The position numbers and the translations under genes were made by a program. Below are positions 8,574 to 17,149 of a DNA stretch of 64,000 nt, piece after piece. The first letter of the stretch is position 1. The number at the start of each line of letters is the position of its first letter. This DNA comes from Clostridia bacterium (GTDB lineage Bacteria; Bacillota; Clostridia; Christensenellales; UBA1242): NCBI GenBank assembly GCA_900767715.1, contig CAAGAD010000009.1, forward strand, positions 1 to 64,000, written 5' to 3'. Below the pieces are notes generated by a model. It ran no database searches and had not been told where the DNA came from. It saw nothing but the letters and a program-made list of their open reading frames with translations.

Positions 8574-9887
8574 ATGAATTACAAAAATTTGATTGAAAAT
8601 AGGGCTCACATACACTTTGTTGGTGTGGGTGGTGTGAGTATGAATTCGCTTGCCAAATATCTTTTTTCACGCGGGGCGAGGGTAACCGGCTCGGACGCAA
8701 GAATGAGCGACGCCAGTTTGCAACTGAATCAGTTGGGCATCAAGACGCAACTCGGGCACAAGCCCGATTATATCAAGACGGCTGACTTGGTGGTGGCAAC
8801 GGGCGCGATTGCGGACGACAACCCCGAGATTGTGTACGCCAAGGCGTACGACATAGAAGTCGTGTCGCGTGCGGAAATGCTGGGCGAGATATGTAAGGAC
8901 TTTGACAAGGTAATTGCTGTGGCGGGTTGTCACGGCAAGTCAACGACTAGCGCGATGATATATTCCATTTTGCGTGCCAGCGGGGCGAGTGTGTCTTGCC
9001 ATATCGGCGCACAGACCCAAGACGCGCGTATGCAGTATGGCGACGAGTATCTCGTAGTGGAAGCGTGCGAGTTTAAGCGCAGTTTCCTACATATCAAGCC
9101 ATACTTGGCAGTCATAACCAACGTCGAAAAAGACCATTTGGACTGCTACAAAGATTTAACCGACATTCAAAACACTTTCCGCCAGTTCGCCGACAGCGCG
9201 CAATATGTGATAGTGGGGCAGAACCCGACGACCGAGTTTTTGGGCGTGAAAAAGCAAGATTATGTCGTGCAAAAGGTATATTTCGACAGCACGGCACAGT
9301 TGACCGAGTTTAGCATTGTGACGGACAGGTGTGTGCCTATCACTATATCCACACTGGGTGGTTACAATGTGGATAACGCCACACTCTCGGCGCGCGTGGC
9401 GTGGTTTCTGGGGTTTAGTGACTGCGCTATTGTCAACGGACTGCGAGATTTCAAGCCGGTGGCACGTAGGTCGCAACTCATTGGCAAGTTTAATGACGCC
9501 GATGTAGTGATAGACTACGCTCATCACCCAACCGAGATACGCAAGTTTTATGAAGCGATGAAATTTGTTTATCATGAAATGCTTTTCATCTTTCAACCGC
9601 ATACCTACACCCGCACAAAAGCCTTGCTGGGCGACTTCGTGGAGACGCTGAAAACGATTGACAACCTTGTCATCTACAAAGAGTACTCCGCCCGGGAAAC
9701 CTCGTCGATGGGCGTGTCGAGCAAGCAATTGGTAGATATCTTGAAGCAAAACGGCGTCAAGGCGAAATACGCTAGCAACAAATCGTCTCTGCAAAGATTG
9801 ATGAAAAAGACTGACTATGACGCAATACTCTTCGTCGGGGCGGGAGATATTGCCAACATTGCGGGCGAGATTGTGGGCGAGAGTTAA
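8574..9887 (+). CDS. murC: UDP-N-acetylmuramate-L-alanine ligase
   Basis: MurC adds the first amino acid of the peptidoglycan stem peptide in the cytosol, using ATP. In this 437-residue protein I see the Rossmann start HFVGVGGVSMNSLA, the ATP loop GCHGKSTT (118-125, where most MurC have GTHGKTTT), YAHHPTEI of the C-terminal domain, FQPHTYTRTK and a final FVGAGDI. The usual EADE-type segment reads VVEACEFKRSFL. ATG 8574 is preferred to an upstream GTG at 8529 because MurC proteins begin just before the Rossmann strand. A GGGAG lies rather far (about 15 bases) upstream. It is isolated from other mur genes. Confidence 0.93.
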   Translation: MNYKNLIENRAHIHFVGVGGVSMNSLAKYLFSRGARVTGSDARMSDASLQLNQLGIKTQLGHKPDYIKTADLVVATGAIADDNPEIVYAKAYDIEVVSRAEMLGEICKDFDKVIAVAGCHGKSTTSAMIYSILRASGASVSCHIGAQTQDARMQYGDEYLVVEACEFKRSFLHIKPYLAVITNVEKDHLDCYKDLTDIQNTFRQFADSAQYVIVGQNPTTEFLGVKKQDYVVQKVYFDSTAQLTEFSIVTDRCVPITISTLGGYNVDNATLSARVAWFLGFSDCAIVNGLRDFKPVARRSQLIGKFNDADVVIDYAHHPTEIRKFYEAMKFVYHEMLFIFQPHTYTRTKALLGDFVETLKTIDNLVIYKEYSARETSSMGVSSKQLVDILKQNGVKAKYASNKSSLQRLMKKTDYDAILFVGAGDIANIAGEIVGES

Positions 9888-10026
9888 TCTCGCAACATAT
9901 TTTTTGACAGTTATTCGCCTAGTTTTAGCGCACGTTAAAAGTTATTCAATATTTGAAAGCCAGAGTGCAACCCGACCATAATTTGTAGTTGGAATGAAAA
10001 ACCAACCGATTTTTTAGTAAAAATGG

Positions 10027-10055
10027 TTGACAGTCGGTTTTTCTTGGTGTATAAT
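10027..10055 (+). promoter_or_regulatory. Strong promoter of rpmE-prmC-prfA
   Basis: Consensus TTGACA (10027-10032), a 17-base spacer and TATAAT (10050-10055). The -35 region sits inside a possible hairpin (AACCGATT / AGTCGGTT followed by T's), so a terminator-like structure overlaps the promoter. Confidence 0.88.
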
Positions 10056-10089
10056 CATTTAGCAAAAAACTAACAGATGAGGTGTAGGT

Positions 10090-10293
10090 ATGAATAAAGA
10101 AATCCAACCAGATTATCACAAAGTGACTGTCACATGTGCTTGTGGCAATACTTTTGAGACCCGTTCAACTAAACCAGGTGATACTATTAAATGTGATGTG
10201 TGCAACAAATGCCACCCATTTTATACTGGTCAAAAGAAATTGGTTGACACTGCTGGTCGTGTAGATAAGTTTAAGAAAAAATTTGATTTATAG
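10090..10293 (+). CDS. rpmE: 50S ribosomal protein L31 (zinc type)
   Basis: A 67-residue L31 of the large-subunit surface. It has the zinc-binding form with CxC near the start (TCACGNTF) and CDVCNKCHPFYTG, and so depends on zinc rather than being the Cys-free paralog. It is the first gene of a unit with prmC and prfA, as often in Firmicutes, but a terminator-like hairpin separates it from prmC, which would make L31 the more abundant product. RBS GAGGTG precedes the ATG. Confidence 0.97.
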   Translation: MNKEIQPDYHKVTVTCACGNTFETRSTKPGDTIKCDVCNKCHPFYTGQKKLVDTAGRVDKFKKKFDL

Positions 10294-10309
10294 CACATTA
10301 TTTTTTGGG

Positions 10310-10353
10310 ACGCATTTTGCATTGAGTATTACACTTTGGCAAAGTGCGTTTTT
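10310..10353 (+). terminator. Partial terminator between rpmE and prmC
   Basis: ACGCATTTTGC and GCAAAGTGCGT pair over 11 positions with one G-U, an inner CACTTT/AAAGTG alternative stem exists, and TTTTT follows. It probably reduces read-through into prmC-prfA. Confidence 0.6.
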
Positions 10354-10372
10354 GTGTATATAGGGTGCAAAA

Positions 10373-11173
10373 ATGCAGTTATTGGAATTGAAACATAAAT
10401 GGCTCTCGCGCGGGGTTGCTCCAGCCGAATTGAACGAAATACTCTTGAACGTATTAAATTGCGAGTTTGGTGACCTAAGCGTAGATAAGCCAATCTCTCG
10501 CAAGGACGAAGCAAAGATAGATAGAAGTGCCAATAGATTTTTGTCGGGCGAGCCGGTGAGCAAGATTTTTCACAAGGCGTATTTTTATGGGCGCGAGTTC
10601 TATGTGGACAACAAGGTGCTATCGCCACGTGCGGACACTGAAAATTTGGTTGTAGAAGCCATAAAGATTGTTAAGCCTAGTGACCACGTGCTAGATATGT
10701 GCACGGGCACGGGCGCGATTGGAATTACTGTCAATCTGGAAACGGGCGCTTTTGTCACGCTTGCCGACATTAGCCGTCACGCACTGGCAGTGGCGAAGAA
10801 GAATGCCAAGCGACTCGGCGCGCGCTGTGAACTAAAAAGAACAAATATGTTTGCCCACCTTGGCGAAAAATATAATGTAATTTGTTGCAACCCCCCATAC
10901 ATAACCCCGACCGAATATGAGAGTTTGGACATGGGTGTCAAGAAGTACGACCCCAAACTAGCGCTCGTTGGCGGGGCGGACGGACTGGCATTTTACCGAG
11001 AACTAGCACATTCCGCGCATAAATATTTGTTGACGGACGGTGCGCTGATAATGGAAATCGGTTATATGCAAGCCCAAGCAGTAACAGATATTTTTAAACA
11101 AACTGGTTACACGAGCGTTACCGTTGTCAAGGATTTGGCAGGGCGTGACCGCGTGATGATTATTAAGGAATAG
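10373..11173 (+). CDS. prmC: Peptide chain release factor glutamine N5-methyltransferase
   Basis: PrmC methylates the Gln of the GGQ motif in release factors with S-adenosylmethionine. The 266-residue protein has an N-terminal helical domain, PRADTE at 85-90 (family PRxDTE), SAM motif VLDMCTGTGAIGI at 106-118 and the catalytic NPPY at 173-176, diagnostic of amide-N methyltransferases. It lies 3 bases before prfA, its substrate, which supports the assignment. Confidence 0.95.
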   Translation: MQLLELKHKWLSRGVAPAELNEILLNVLNCEFGDLSVDKPISRKDEAKIDRSANRFLSGEPVSKIFHKAYFYGREFYVDNKVLSPRADTENLVVEAIKIVKPSDHVLDMCTGTGAIGITVNLETGAFVTLADISRHALAVAKKNAKRLGARCELKRTNMFAHLGEKYNVICCNPPYITPTEYESLDMGVKKYDPKLALVGGADGLAFYRELAHSAHKYLLTDGALIMEIGYMQAQAVTDIFKQTGYTSVTVVKDLAGRDRVMIIKE

Positions 11174-11176
11174 AAT

Positions 11177-12244
11177 ATGATTGAAAAAATACAGAAAATT
11201 AAAGAGCATTTTGATGAGTTGACCGAGCGTTTGGCTGACCCTAATCTTGTGGCGATCAATGCCGAATACAAGAAGGTGGCGAAAGAGCACAACAACTTGC
11301 AAGAACTTATGGACAAATATGCCGAATACAAAAAGGTGGAAGCCGATATGCGTGGCGCGGAAGAAGTTTACAACAACGAAACCGACCCTGAAATGCGCGA
11401 ACTTGCCAACACCGAAGTGTATGAATGCAAGGACAAGTTGGCAACTCTTACCGAAGAACTCAAAATTTTGCTTTTACCAAAAGACGAGAACGACGACAAA
11501 AACGTTATTATGGAGTTTAGAGCGGGTGCAGGTGGCGAAGAGTCTTGTTTGTTCGCTCACAGCCTAATGAGAATGTATAGAATGTTCGCCGAAACTCACC
11601 ATTTCAAGTTTGAAGTGTTGAACATTGAAGAAACCGAAATGGGTGGTGTCAAAGAAGCGGAAGTGATGATTAAAGGCAAAAATGCTTATGCCACATTCAA
11701 GTTTGAGAGTGGTGTACACCGTGTTCAGCGCGTGCCAGAGACCGAATCGCAAGGTCGTGTGCACACATCAACAGCCACAGTGGCTGTTTTGCCTGAAATG
11801 GAAGATGTCGAATTTGAAATTGACCCAAAAGACATTCGTATGGACATCTATCGCAGTAGTGGTGCGGGCGGTCAACACGTCAACAAGACGGAGAGTGCCG
11901 TGCGCATTACCCACTTTCCAACGGGCATTGTAGTTGCTTGCCAAGACGAGCGTAGCCAAGTGCAAAACAAGGAAAAGGCAATGCAGATTTTGAAGAGCAA
12001 ACTTTACGACTATTACAAAACCCAAAAGGAAAGCGAATACAAAGCCAACCGTAACAGCCAAATCGGTACGGGCGACCGCAGTGAGCGCATTCGCACATAC
12101 AACTACCCACAAGGTCGAATCACCGACCACAGAATTAACTTCACCAGTTACAACTTGGAAGCCTTTATGGACGGCGACCTTGACGAGATGATTCAAGCAT
12201 TGACCCTTGCTGACCAGCAAGCCAAGTTGGCGGCGGGTGAATAA
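11177..12244 (+). CDS. prfA: Peptide chain release factor 1
   Basis: RF1 ends translation at UAA and UAG. The 355-residue protein has the coiled N-terminal domain, the codon-recognition PxT motif as PET (187-189, within RVPETESQG), which marks RF1 rather than RF2, and the GGQ tripeptide at 231-233 (SSGAGGQHVNKTES). Length is normal. It follows prmC by 3 bases and ends in a strong terminator. Confidence 0.97.
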   Translation: MIEKIQKIKEHFDELTERLADPNLVAINAEYKKVAKEHNNLQELMDKYAEYKKVEADMRGAEEVYNNETDPEMRELANTEVYECKDKLATLTEELKILLLPKDENDDKNVIMEFRAGAGGEESCLFAHSLMRMYRMFAETHHFKFEVLNIEETEMGGVKEAEVMIKGKNAYATFKFESGVHRVQRVPETESQGRVHTSTATVAVLPEMEDVEFEIDPKDIRMDIYRSSGAGGQHVNKTESAVRITHFPTGIVVACQDERSQVQNKEKAMQILKSKLYDYYKTQKESEYKANRNSQIGTGDRSERIRTYNYPQGRITDHRINFTSYNLEAFMDGDLDEMIQALTLADQQAKLAAGE

Positions 12245-12250
12245 GATTTA

Positions 12251-12274
12251 GACGCCTTTTTTGGCGTCTTTTTT
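12251..12274 (+). terminator. Terminator of rpmE-prmC-prfA
   Basis: A 6-bp stem GACGCC/GGCGTC with a six-T loop is followed by six T. Confidence 0.9.
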
Positions 12275-12290
12275 AGTTTTAAACGAAAAT

Positions 12291-12319
12291 TTGCATTTTT
12301 AGATTAATTGTGGTATAAT
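12291..12319 (+). promoter_or_regulatory. Promoter of the Fic-like gene
   Basis: TTGCAT (12291-12296), a 17-base spacer and TATAAT (12314-12319), with a GGGGAGA ribosome binding site just before ATG 12348. Confidence 0.75.
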
Positions 12320-12347
12320 TAAACTATATTTAATTGATGGGGAGAAA

Positions 12348-13199
12348 ATGATGCTTATAAAAGACGGAAATATGCGTGGTTGCTTTGATATGAAAGCACC
12401 ATTCAAATATGACAAAGAACAAGCCAATCTTTTGTATTACGATTTACTCGCTGACCAAATCAAGATTGAAGGCTGGGCAAGGTCTAATGGCAAATTGGAA
12501 GAATATAAAAAGGCGATGAACTTATTTGCAGATATGGCATCAAAGTTTGACCCATTGGCGAACAATAGCGGTGGCAAGAATCTCACTGCGAAATATGCCA
12601 ACGCATACAACGAACTTTACACTTACGTGCCACGCACTAACCTTTGGGGCGAAGAAAAGCCTTTCGACTTTTTGCAAGAGTTTGACCGCTATTCCAAAGT
12701 GTTCGGCGTTCCACGCAATTTGGCAAAGAAGGAAATCACCACGCCATATTTCGTGCCTACACCTAGCGACCGTATTACAAGTGAACTGGCACAACTGGGC
12801 TATGATTTGAGTGAAACTTGGAAAGACGACAATCCTTTGGTTAAACTTTCCAAAATGGAAGTCTGCCTGACTGCCATTCAGCCACTTACTGACGGCAATC
12901 ATCGTACCTCGCACGCATTCATTCAATATTATTTGGGTCGCGCCGGATTGCCTTCTATCAACCGCAACAAGCATTTGAAAGAACATTATGAGTCATTCTT
13001 GATGTTTGAAAAAGACGCTATTCTTAATAGCAACCTTGGCAACCTAATTATGTATTACTATTACAACATTCGTGAACGTCAGGAAGCCATCTGCAAAAAA
13101 ATTGGCGTGAGAGTTCACACTCTCATCGGTCAACCTATCGGCATTGAAGATGAAATTATCAGCACAGACGAAGGAAATATCGCCAATTTCTCTGGCTAA
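12348..13199 (+). CDS. Fic/DOC-like protein with altered catalytic motif
   Basis: Fic enzymes usually transfer AMP or another phosphate-containing group to protein hydroxyls using HPFxDGNGR. In this 283-residue protein the corresponding segment reads QPLTDGNHRT (178-187), followed by the typical FIQYYLGRAGLPSI helix. The D-G-N-x-R anion-binding part is kept, but the catalytic His is Gln and the Phe is Leu. The N-terminal ~160 residues are helical and unrecognised. No antitoxin-like partner is adjacent. It may be a pseudoenzyme or use different chemistry; the Fic assignment rests on this one motif and the following helix. The gene has its own promoter. Confidence 0.6.
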   Translation: MMLIKDGNMRGCFDMKAPFKYDKEQANLLYYDLLADQIKIEGWARSNGKLEEYKKAMNLFADMASKFDPLANNSGGKNLTAKYANAYNELYTYVPRTNLWGEEKPFDFLQEFDRYSKVFGVPRNLAKKEITTPYFVPTPSDRITSELAQLGYDLSETWKDDNPLVKLSKMEVCLTAIQPLTDGNHRTSHAFIQYYLGRAGLPSINRNKHLKEHYESFLMFEKDAILNSNLGNLIMYYYYNIRERQEAICKKIGVRVHTLIGQPIGIEDEIISTDEGNIANFSG

Positions 13200-13231
13200 T
13201 GCAAGTTTTCGACATTTGTGTTTGTAAATGT

Positions 13232-13260
13232 TTGCCAATTTGGATTGGCTATGTTATACT
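13232..13260 (+). promoter_or_regulatory. Promoter of the 13284 gene
   Basis: TTGCCA (13232-13237), a 17-base spacer and TATACT (13255-13260). Confidence 0.65.
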
Positions 13261-13283
13261 AGTTTCAATAAAGGAATCGACGA

Positions 13284-15014
13284 ATGAAGCAATATTTTAG
13301 AATGGATATGCCAAACACTCTTGCCAAGAGCGAGAGTGAAGTGGAGGAGCAAAAAGCGCTTGGCAAAATCGGTGTCATTCGCAACAAAATGCTCGGCGAG
13401 TTTAACGAGGACGGCGTTTACGTCATCACGGACGCTATGCGCAAGCAACTCTTGACCATGCACAAATATCTCGTTGAACGTTACAGCACCCAATGTTTGA
13501 TTGAGAGTGAATATATCTTTGGTAAACGTTTTTATTTCTCACTAAAAGTGGAAGACAATGTAGTGACCTTTGCTTTGCTCGAAAAAATGCGCTATGGCAC
13601 CAACCTTGAACACAAGTCGCCATATTGCAACATTCACACCACCATTCTTGACCAAATCAATTTCGATAAGTTGCCAGATGTGTTGGAAGAAACACTTTTT
13701 AAACGTTACAATATTTCTATTGCCGACCAACCATTAGGCACCAAGTTGGAAGATATGAGCCCAGAAGAAGTGGAAAGATATTTTGAACTCATTGACCGCA
13801 AAATGCAGTGGGAACTTTTGAACAAAGATTTGGACGAAAAGAATGCCATTTTGGAGCGCGCCGAACAAGACTATTACGTCGCGCAAATCCAAGCATTGAA
13901 GAAGTGTGGGGCTTATGGCAAACAAGTCATCGACGAAATGGAGCACACGCTCATCACGGTGCGACCTTTCTTGGACCCTAACCGCAAGGGTTATTACAAG
14001 GCGCTGAACCAAATTATCAGCACAATCACATATTCCAACCGTACGGAAGAAAACAAAAAAGAAGTAGCCGAGTTTGAGCAGAAGATTGAGAAACCTCGCA
14101 AGAACTATGCACAAGTGATTATTACCCATTCGCCAGATGTCCGTCCAACCTTGCACGGTGCTGACGAGCGTAAACAAACTGTGGAACAAATTGTTCGCAC
14201 ATATTTGAAGAAACAAACAGAGTCAACCACCATCACCAAATCTAACTCAAAGATTGATGAAATGGTGGCAAACACTCCACGTATGACGGGAGAAATGGTG
14301 CGTTCACGCGTGGTGAGTGCGCCAACCCAAGCGGGAGCCAAAACGCAAACAACCCAAGGTCGAACCAAGTCTGGCGTTGCTACTGCACCAAAAGGCAAGA
14401 CAAATACATCGGGCACAACCACAGCAGTCGTTGGTGCTGGTGTGGCAGTCGCAGGAGCAAAAATAGCAACCACGGGCGCAAAGACTATGACCGACACCGC
14501 CAAGGTGGTCGCGTCCAAGCCAGCCTCCGCCGTGGCGAAATCGTCACAGCCAGCAAAGGCTCAACCAGCGCAAAAGCCAAACGAGAAGAAAGATATTGCA
14601 CCTAAGAAGTCTGCCGAGCCAAAGGTAGAAACAAAAGTAACAACAAAACCTATTGAAACCAAACCATTTGGCAATGAAACACATAAAACAGAAGTTGAAG
14701 TGGAGAAGACGTCAGTTGTCAACGAACCAAGACAATCGACGCGCGATTATGATTACACCACACCAACAAATAACATTGGAGCGAATGTAACCGCACCAAA
14801 GAAGCAGAAGAAGAGTCTATTTGACAAAGCCATCGAAGTCTCCGCGCCAGTAAAATCACAACCTGACCGTAATGGCGATTTGCCAAATGTTGATGGACAG
14901 AATAAGAGAAAAAATTCTATCGATTTATATAAGCCTTCGTTTGATAAAAATGCCGAAAGAGGTAAAAGTGTAAAGGCAAATGAATCTGTGAATGAATCCA
15001 CCAATGTTCGCTAA
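13284..15014 (+). CDS. Hypothetical protein with long low-complexity C-terminus
   Basis: I do not recognise this 576-residue protein. Residues 1 to about 310 look globular, with a charged helical stretch rich in Glu and Lys around 150-270. The C-terminal ~260 residues are low-complexity (Ala/Thr/Lys/Pro), with one Ala/Val/Gly-rich segment (TTAVVGAGVAVAGAKIA) that might associate with a membrane and repeated KPxxxxAK-like stretches. There is no signal peptide. It follows the Fic-like gene but has its own promoter and an AAAGGAA ribosome site. The architecture resembles scaffold or regulatory proteins with a disordered tail, but that is only a description. Confidence 0.7.
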   Translation: MKQYFRMDMPNTLAKSESEVEEQKALGKIGVIRNKMLGEFNEDGVYVITDAMRKQLLTMHKYLVERYSTQCLIESEYIFGKRFYFSLKVEDNVVTFALLEKMRYGTNLEHKSPYCNIHTTILDQINFDKLPDVLEETLFKRYNISIADQPLGTKLEDMSPEEVERYFELIDRKMQWELLNKDLDEKNAILERAEQDYYVAQIQALKKCGAYGKQVIDEMEHTLITVRPFLDPNRKGYYKALNQIISTITYSNRTEENKKEVAEFEQKIEKPRKNYAQVIITHSPDVRPTLHGADERKQTVEQIVRTYLKKQTESTTITKSNSKIDEMVANTPRMTGEMVRSRVVSAPTQAGAKTQTTQGRTKSGVATAPKGKTNTSGTTTAVVGAGVAVAGAKIATTGAKTMTDTAKVVASKPASAVAKSSQPAKAQPAQKPNEKKDIAPKKSAEPKVETKVTTKPIETKPFGNETHKTEVEVEKTSVVNEPRQSTRDYDYTTPTNNIGANVTAPKKQKKSLFDKAIEVSAPVKSQPDRNGDLPNVDGQNKRKNSIDLYKPSFDKNAERGKSVKANESVNESTNVR

Positions 15015-15034
15015 ATTTAGACAAAAATTTCATA

Positions 15035-15062
15035 TTGACAAAAAAAATATAAATGATATAAT
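15035..15062 (+). promoter_or_regulatory. Promoter of the 15093-15883 gene pair
   Basis: Consensus TTGACA (15035-15040), a 16-base spacer and TATAAT (15057-15062). Confidence 0.82.
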
Positions 15063-15092
15063 ATCAGTAAGTCTAAATATGGAGTGGGTAGA

Positions 15093-15422
15093 ATGAAAAA
15101 CTATAAAATGAATGAACAACTCATTCAAGATGTCGTATATAATGGCTTTAGTGCAACTTTTATATTGACAAGTAAACATTGCAAGGATAATAGATTGGTT
15201 AAAGATGAACCGGTATTCGATGGAATTGATATTACAACAATACCAGAGGTTGGGGCTAAATATTTGATTGCAAGGTCTATGAAAGACAGCATACATTTTA
15301 AAAAGGGAAAAACGTATGTGTTTAGAATCGCATATCTAAGTGGCAGGAGATTCTTTTTGACACCTGCGTCCAAAGAGGAAGTTAGAACTCTTGGATATGG
15401 TGAGCAAAACGAACGCACATAA
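15093..15422 (+). CDS. Small hypothetical protein, paralog of the next gene
   Basis: This 109-residue protein is not recognised. ATG 15093 is chosen because GGAGTGG (15081-15087) lies 5 bases upstream; an in-frame GTG at 15084 is inside that site. Its core (KYLIARS, then KGKTYVFRIAYLSGRRFFLTP) resembles the core of the following gene (YIILIS, then PDYAYVFRICKNQRGAYSLV), suggesting an old duplication. No membrane segment or catalytic motif is evident. Base composition is more AT-rich than the preceding genes. Confidence 0.65.
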   Translation: MKNYKMNEQLIQDVVYNGFSATFILTSKHCKDNRLVKDEPVFDGIDITTIPEVGAKYLIARSMKDSIHFKKGKTYVFRIAYLSGRRFFLTPASKEEVRTLGYGEQNERT

Positions 15423-15454
15423 TTGAAAAAAGTATATTAAAAGGGGTACAATAT

Positions 15455-15883
15455 ATGAATAATGAACAAAAAAAGTTAGATGATAAAACGAGCATTGAAA
15501 ACTTTAATAGAGCAATGGAACTAGGTTTCCGAGGCTATGTAAATTTGGATACTAGATGTAAAGATATAATTCTTACGACAGATGTGTGCAGAGAAAATGG
15601 AAAACTTGGTGGTATGCCAGTTATGAAACCTTATGCCTTTGTTAGAAATTTGCCAGAAACTGGATATCCTTATATAATTCTTATTTCAAAAGGCAAAATG
15701 TATAATGATCCTAATGAACCCGTTTTCTATAAACCTGATTATGCTTACGTATTTAGGATTTGTAAGAATCAAAGAGGCGCATATTCTTTGGTGGATTGTG
15801 GCACTACTGAGACTCAAAAAGTAATAGATTACACAGAAGAAAACGATTATTGGTCAGCAGGTTCAAAAGAAAATAGCCGTTAA
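15455..15883 (+). CDS. Small hypothetical protein, paralog of the previous gene
   Basis: This unknown 142-residue protein shares with the preceding gene an N-terminal NGF/LGFRGY-like block and the central YAYVFRI strand. It is probably a soluble beta-rich protein. It lies 32 bases after the preceding stop behind AAGGGG, so the two likely form a small operon. Its stop codon lies in the loop of the terminator hairpin. Confidence 0.65.
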   Translation: MNNEQKKLDDKTSIENFNRAMELGFRGYVNLDTRCKDIILTTDVCRENGKLGGMPVMKPYAFVRNLPETGYPYIILISKGKMYNDPNEPVFYKPDYAYVFRICKNQRGAYSLVDCGTTETQKVIDYTEENDYWSAGSKENSR

Positions 15884-15895
15884 GGCTATTTTTTG
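15872..15895 (+). terminator. Terminator overlapping the end of the small-paralog gene
   Basis: A 7-bp stem AATAGCC/GGCTATT with the TAA stop in the loop is followed by six T. Confidence 0.85.
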
Positions 15896-15952
15896 TTGGC
15901 TTTTGAGCAGAAAATCTTGCTGAAAATTGTTGGAAAAGTTTTCTAAAAAGTG

Positions 15953-15981
15953 TTGACACACGGACGCGTTTATGGTAATAT
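15953..15981 (+). promoter_or_regulatory. Promoter of the S10-spc-alpha superoperon
   Basis: TTGACA (15953-15958), a 17-base spacer and TAATAT (15976-15981). It is the only convincing promoter I noticed ahead of the 15-kb ribosomal gene run. Confidence 0.78.
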
Positions 15982-15987
15982 TAACCT

Positions 15988-16195
15988 GCTATGAATATGC
16001 GGGAAGACGTAGAAGGTTGCATAAACTAGGCAACAGTCTTATGGAAATTTCTATCGACCGTAGGCGACTGACAAGCGCCGCCGAATTGACAAAAATTTTA
16101 TTTTTTGTCAAAATAGCACTTTACACACGGCTACGACTATTTATTAATAGGTAGTGGCGATGGAGTATCGGTTTTGTTGTACAAGGAGGAGTAAA
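15988..16195 (+). promoter_or_regulatory. Long S10 operon 5' leader
   Basis: About 205 untranslated bases separate the promoter from rpsJ. They contain a TTGACAAAAA / TTTTTGTCAA hairpin (about 16086-16112) and other short stems. In many bacteria the S10 leader binds L4 to control the operon; whether this leader does is inference. The AAGGAGGAG ribosome binding site of rpsJ is at its 3' end. Confidence 0.5.
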
Positions 16196-16504
16196 ATGTC
16201 AACACAAAAAATTAGAATCAAATTGTCATCTTACGATTACAGTTTGGTGGACCAAGTGGCAGGCAGAATTGTTGATACTGCTGTCAAGGCTGGTTGCAAA
16301 ATCAGTGGTCCAATCCCTCTCCCAACAGAGAGAGAAGTGGTAACAGTTATCCGTTCACCACACAAATACAAAGACTCTCGTGAAGAGTTTGAGACTCGCA
16401 CTCACAAGCGTCTAATTGATGTCTATGCACCTACATCAAAGGCAGTCGACAGCATCGTGAAGATGAATCTTCCCGCTGGCGTAGACATTGACATTAAGTT
16501 GTAG
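16196..16504 (+). CDS. rpsJ: 30S ribosomal protein S10
   Basis: A 102-residue S10, a small-subunit head protein and also the antitermination partner NusE. The conserved start KIRIKLSSYDYSLVDQ and the central GPIPLPTE are present. The true start is the ATG at 16196 behind AAGGAGGAG; an open frame extends upstream but has no support. It is the first gene of the superoperon. Confidence 0.98.
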   Translation: MSTQKIRIKLSSYDYSLVDQVAGRIVDTAVKAGCKISGPIPLPTEREVVTVIRSPHKYKDSREEFETRTHKRLIDVYAPTSKAVDSIVKMNLPAGVDIDIKL

Positions 16505-16514
16505 GAGAAAGATG

Positions 16515-17141
16515 ATGAAAGCAATTATAGGTAGAAAAATTGGTATGACTCAAATCTTCGCACAAGATGGCACTGCAATCCCAGTTACAGTTGTTGAGGC
16601 TGGTCCTTGCGTTGTTACACAAGTGAAGACTGTTGAGAAAGATGGCTACAACGCAGTTCAAGTCGGTTTCGGCGAAGTTAAGGCCAAAAACTTGAACAAA
16701 GCACAACTTGGTCTTTTCAAAAAGGCTAACGTTGAAAACAAAAGAGTTCTTATGGAACTTGACCCAAACGGCGAAACATTTGAAGTAGGCAACGAAATAA
16801 AATGTGACGTATTCGCAGAAGGCGACATCGTTGACGTTGCTGGCGTATCAAAGGGTCACGGTTTCTCTGGCGTTATCGCACGTTGGAACAACCACAGATT
16901 GAAAATGACTCACGGTGTTGGACCTGTTCACAGAGAAGTTGGTTCAATGGGCGCAAACTCTGACCCAAGCCGTGTATTCAAGAACAAGAAAATGCCTGGT
17001 CAATGGGGTAACGAAAGTGTTACTATCCAAAACCTTACTGTTGTCAAAGTGGACAGCGCTCGCAATTTGCTTTTGATTAAAGGCAGTATTCCTGGCGCTA
17101 AGAAGTCTATCGTTTGCATCAACAAGGCTGCGAAGGCTTAG
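16515..17141 (+). CDS. rplC: 50S ribosomal protein L3
   Basis: L3 is a primary 23S-binding assembly protein near the peptidyl transferase centre. The 208-residue protein begins KAIIGRKIGMTQIF and keeps the G-rich loop (MGANSDPSRVFKNKKMPG). Two ATGs are in tandem at 16512 and 16515; the second has the better 7-base spacing from GGAG, so either is possible. It starts 10 bases after rpsJ. Confidence 0.98.
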   Translation: MKAIIGRKIGMTQIFAQDGTAIPVTVVEAGPCVVTQVKTVEKDGYNAVQVGFGEVKAKNLNKAQLGLFKKANVENKRVLMELDPNGETFEVGNEIKCDVFAEGDIVDVAGVSKGHGFSGVIARWNNHRLKMTHGVGPVHREVGSMGANSDPSRVFKNKKMPGQWGNESVTIQNLTVVKVDSARNLLLIKGSIPGAKKSIVCINKAAKA

Positions 17142-17149
17142 GAGGAAAT

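Noticed and set aside
9156..9794. 212-residue minus-strand frame inside murC
   Set aside because: It is the antisense shadow of a clearly conserved murC and matches no protein pattern.
15972..16154. 60-residue open frame in the S10 leader
   Set aside because: It has no ribosome site, starts inside the -10 region of the promoter and shows no protein-like pattern; the stretch is better explained as an untranslated leader.
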